DNA of 22,257 nucleotides from a virus: positions 1-22,257 of IMG/VR virus record IMGVR_UViG_3300024344_000141; one strand, 5' to 3'. Below, piece by piece: positions 22,094 to 22,257 of this stretch. The notes below the pieces were generated by a model. The model did no database searches. It saw only the letters and a program-made list of their open reading frames with translations, and had not been told where the DNA came from. Positions within the stretch are counted from its first letter, which is position 1. Each line of letters begins with the position of its first letter. A program made the translations under genes and the position numbers.

Positions 22094-22257
22094 ATGGATA
22101 TATCATCACAAATTTTATCAGATATTACAGTTTATATGAAATACGCAAGATACTTACCTGAATTGAAAAGGCGAGAAACTTGGTATGAATTGGTTACGAG
22201 AAACAAATCAATGCATATAAAACAATATCCTGATTTAAAAGACGAAATAAATAAAGT
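22094..22257 (+). CDS. nrdJ: Ribonucleotide reductase, probably class II B12-dependent (3' partial)
   Basis: The first 54 codons of a gene that runs out of the window. A strong ribosome-binding site GGGAGG (22081-22086) lies seven bases before ATG. The visible residues include DITVYMKYARYLPELKRRE followed by TWYELVTRNKSMHIKQYPDL. This opening (Y.KYARYLPE..RRETW.E.V.RN..MH) is characteristic of adenosylcobalamin-dependent ribonucleoside-triphosphate reductases of the RTPR/NrdJ type and unlike T4 NrdA. The enzyme would make deoxynucleotides for phage replication, which suits its place directly after the helicase. No catalytic cysteines or radical-site residues are in view yet, so class II is inferred from the N-terminus only. 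B12 dependence would connect it to the CobT-like gene upstream. Confidence 0.72.
   Translation, partial: MDISSQILSDITVYMKYARYLPELKRRETWYELVTRNKSMHIKQYPDLKDEINK

Noticed and set aside
1-22257. CRISPR arrays, insertion sequences, rRNA or attachment sites
   Set aside because: No regularly spaced direct repeats, transposase-like genes, terminal inverted repeats or RNA gene signatures were seen.

Overview
The window is a piece of a T4-like contractile-tailed phage (myovirus) genome. Every credible gene is on the + strand, the DNA is AT-rich by eye, and intergenic gaps are short. The family signature is clear: tail sheath (gp18-like), tail tube (gp19-like), T4_baseplate/gp26-like protein, gp53-like LysM baseplate protein, gp32 single-stranded-DNA-binding protein, UvsX recombinase, RNase H/flap-type 5' nuclease, gp41-type DnaB helicase and the start of a probable class II (B12-dependent) ribonucleotide reductase. 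The low GC, the compact divergent versions of T4 genes, and the VWA/zincin and NrdJ-like genes suggest an aquatic, 'far-T4' relative. The host cannot be named from the sequence.

Layout. (1) Positions 1-12008 are the tail module: sheath (5' truncated by the window), terminator, tube, terminator, gp26-like protein with an out-of-frame C-terminal extension, a 76-aa small protein, tape measure, gp48/gp54-like baseplate protein, gp53-like LysM protein, a large gp27-like hub candidate and a 138-aa protein. The order sheath, tube, frameshift-linked pair, tape measure, LysM, hub parallels the usual order of simple myoviruses. (2) Positions 12053-15156 hold a compact divergent family A DNA polymerase-like gene, overlapping a 455-aa protein with a possible PD-(D/E)XK nuclease core, then a 137-aa unknown. 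(3) Positions 15157-15417 are a control region with three evenly built promoter-like units and one plausible 41-codon leader ORF. (4) Positions 15418-17514 encode a HExxH + von Willebrand A protein. (5) Positions 17682 to the end are the replication/recombination operon: gp32, uvsX, 5' nuclease, helicase, nrdJ-like.

Regulation. One AT-rich motif, best copies TTATATTTATATATGAGTT, lies just upstream of the tube, gp26-like, 76-aa, gp32 and nrdJ-like genes. I read it as the phage's late-type promoter (compare the T4 late box TATAAATA). A second motif family (TTG-like box, 18-19 bp, TATATT, with ACC exactly 10 bp before the -10) occurs three times in the control region. Two strong Rho-independent terminators separate sheath, tube and gp26-like genes. 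The gp32 and uvsX genes have structured leaders.

Most worth checking: a likely programmed +1/-2 frameshift on a U7 run joining the gp26-like protein to a 73-aa extension that lacks its own start codon, in the tail-assembly-chaperone position; the compact PolA-like polymerase with unusual catalytic-motif residues; the 85-nt hairpin leader of uvsX; and the tandem promoter units.
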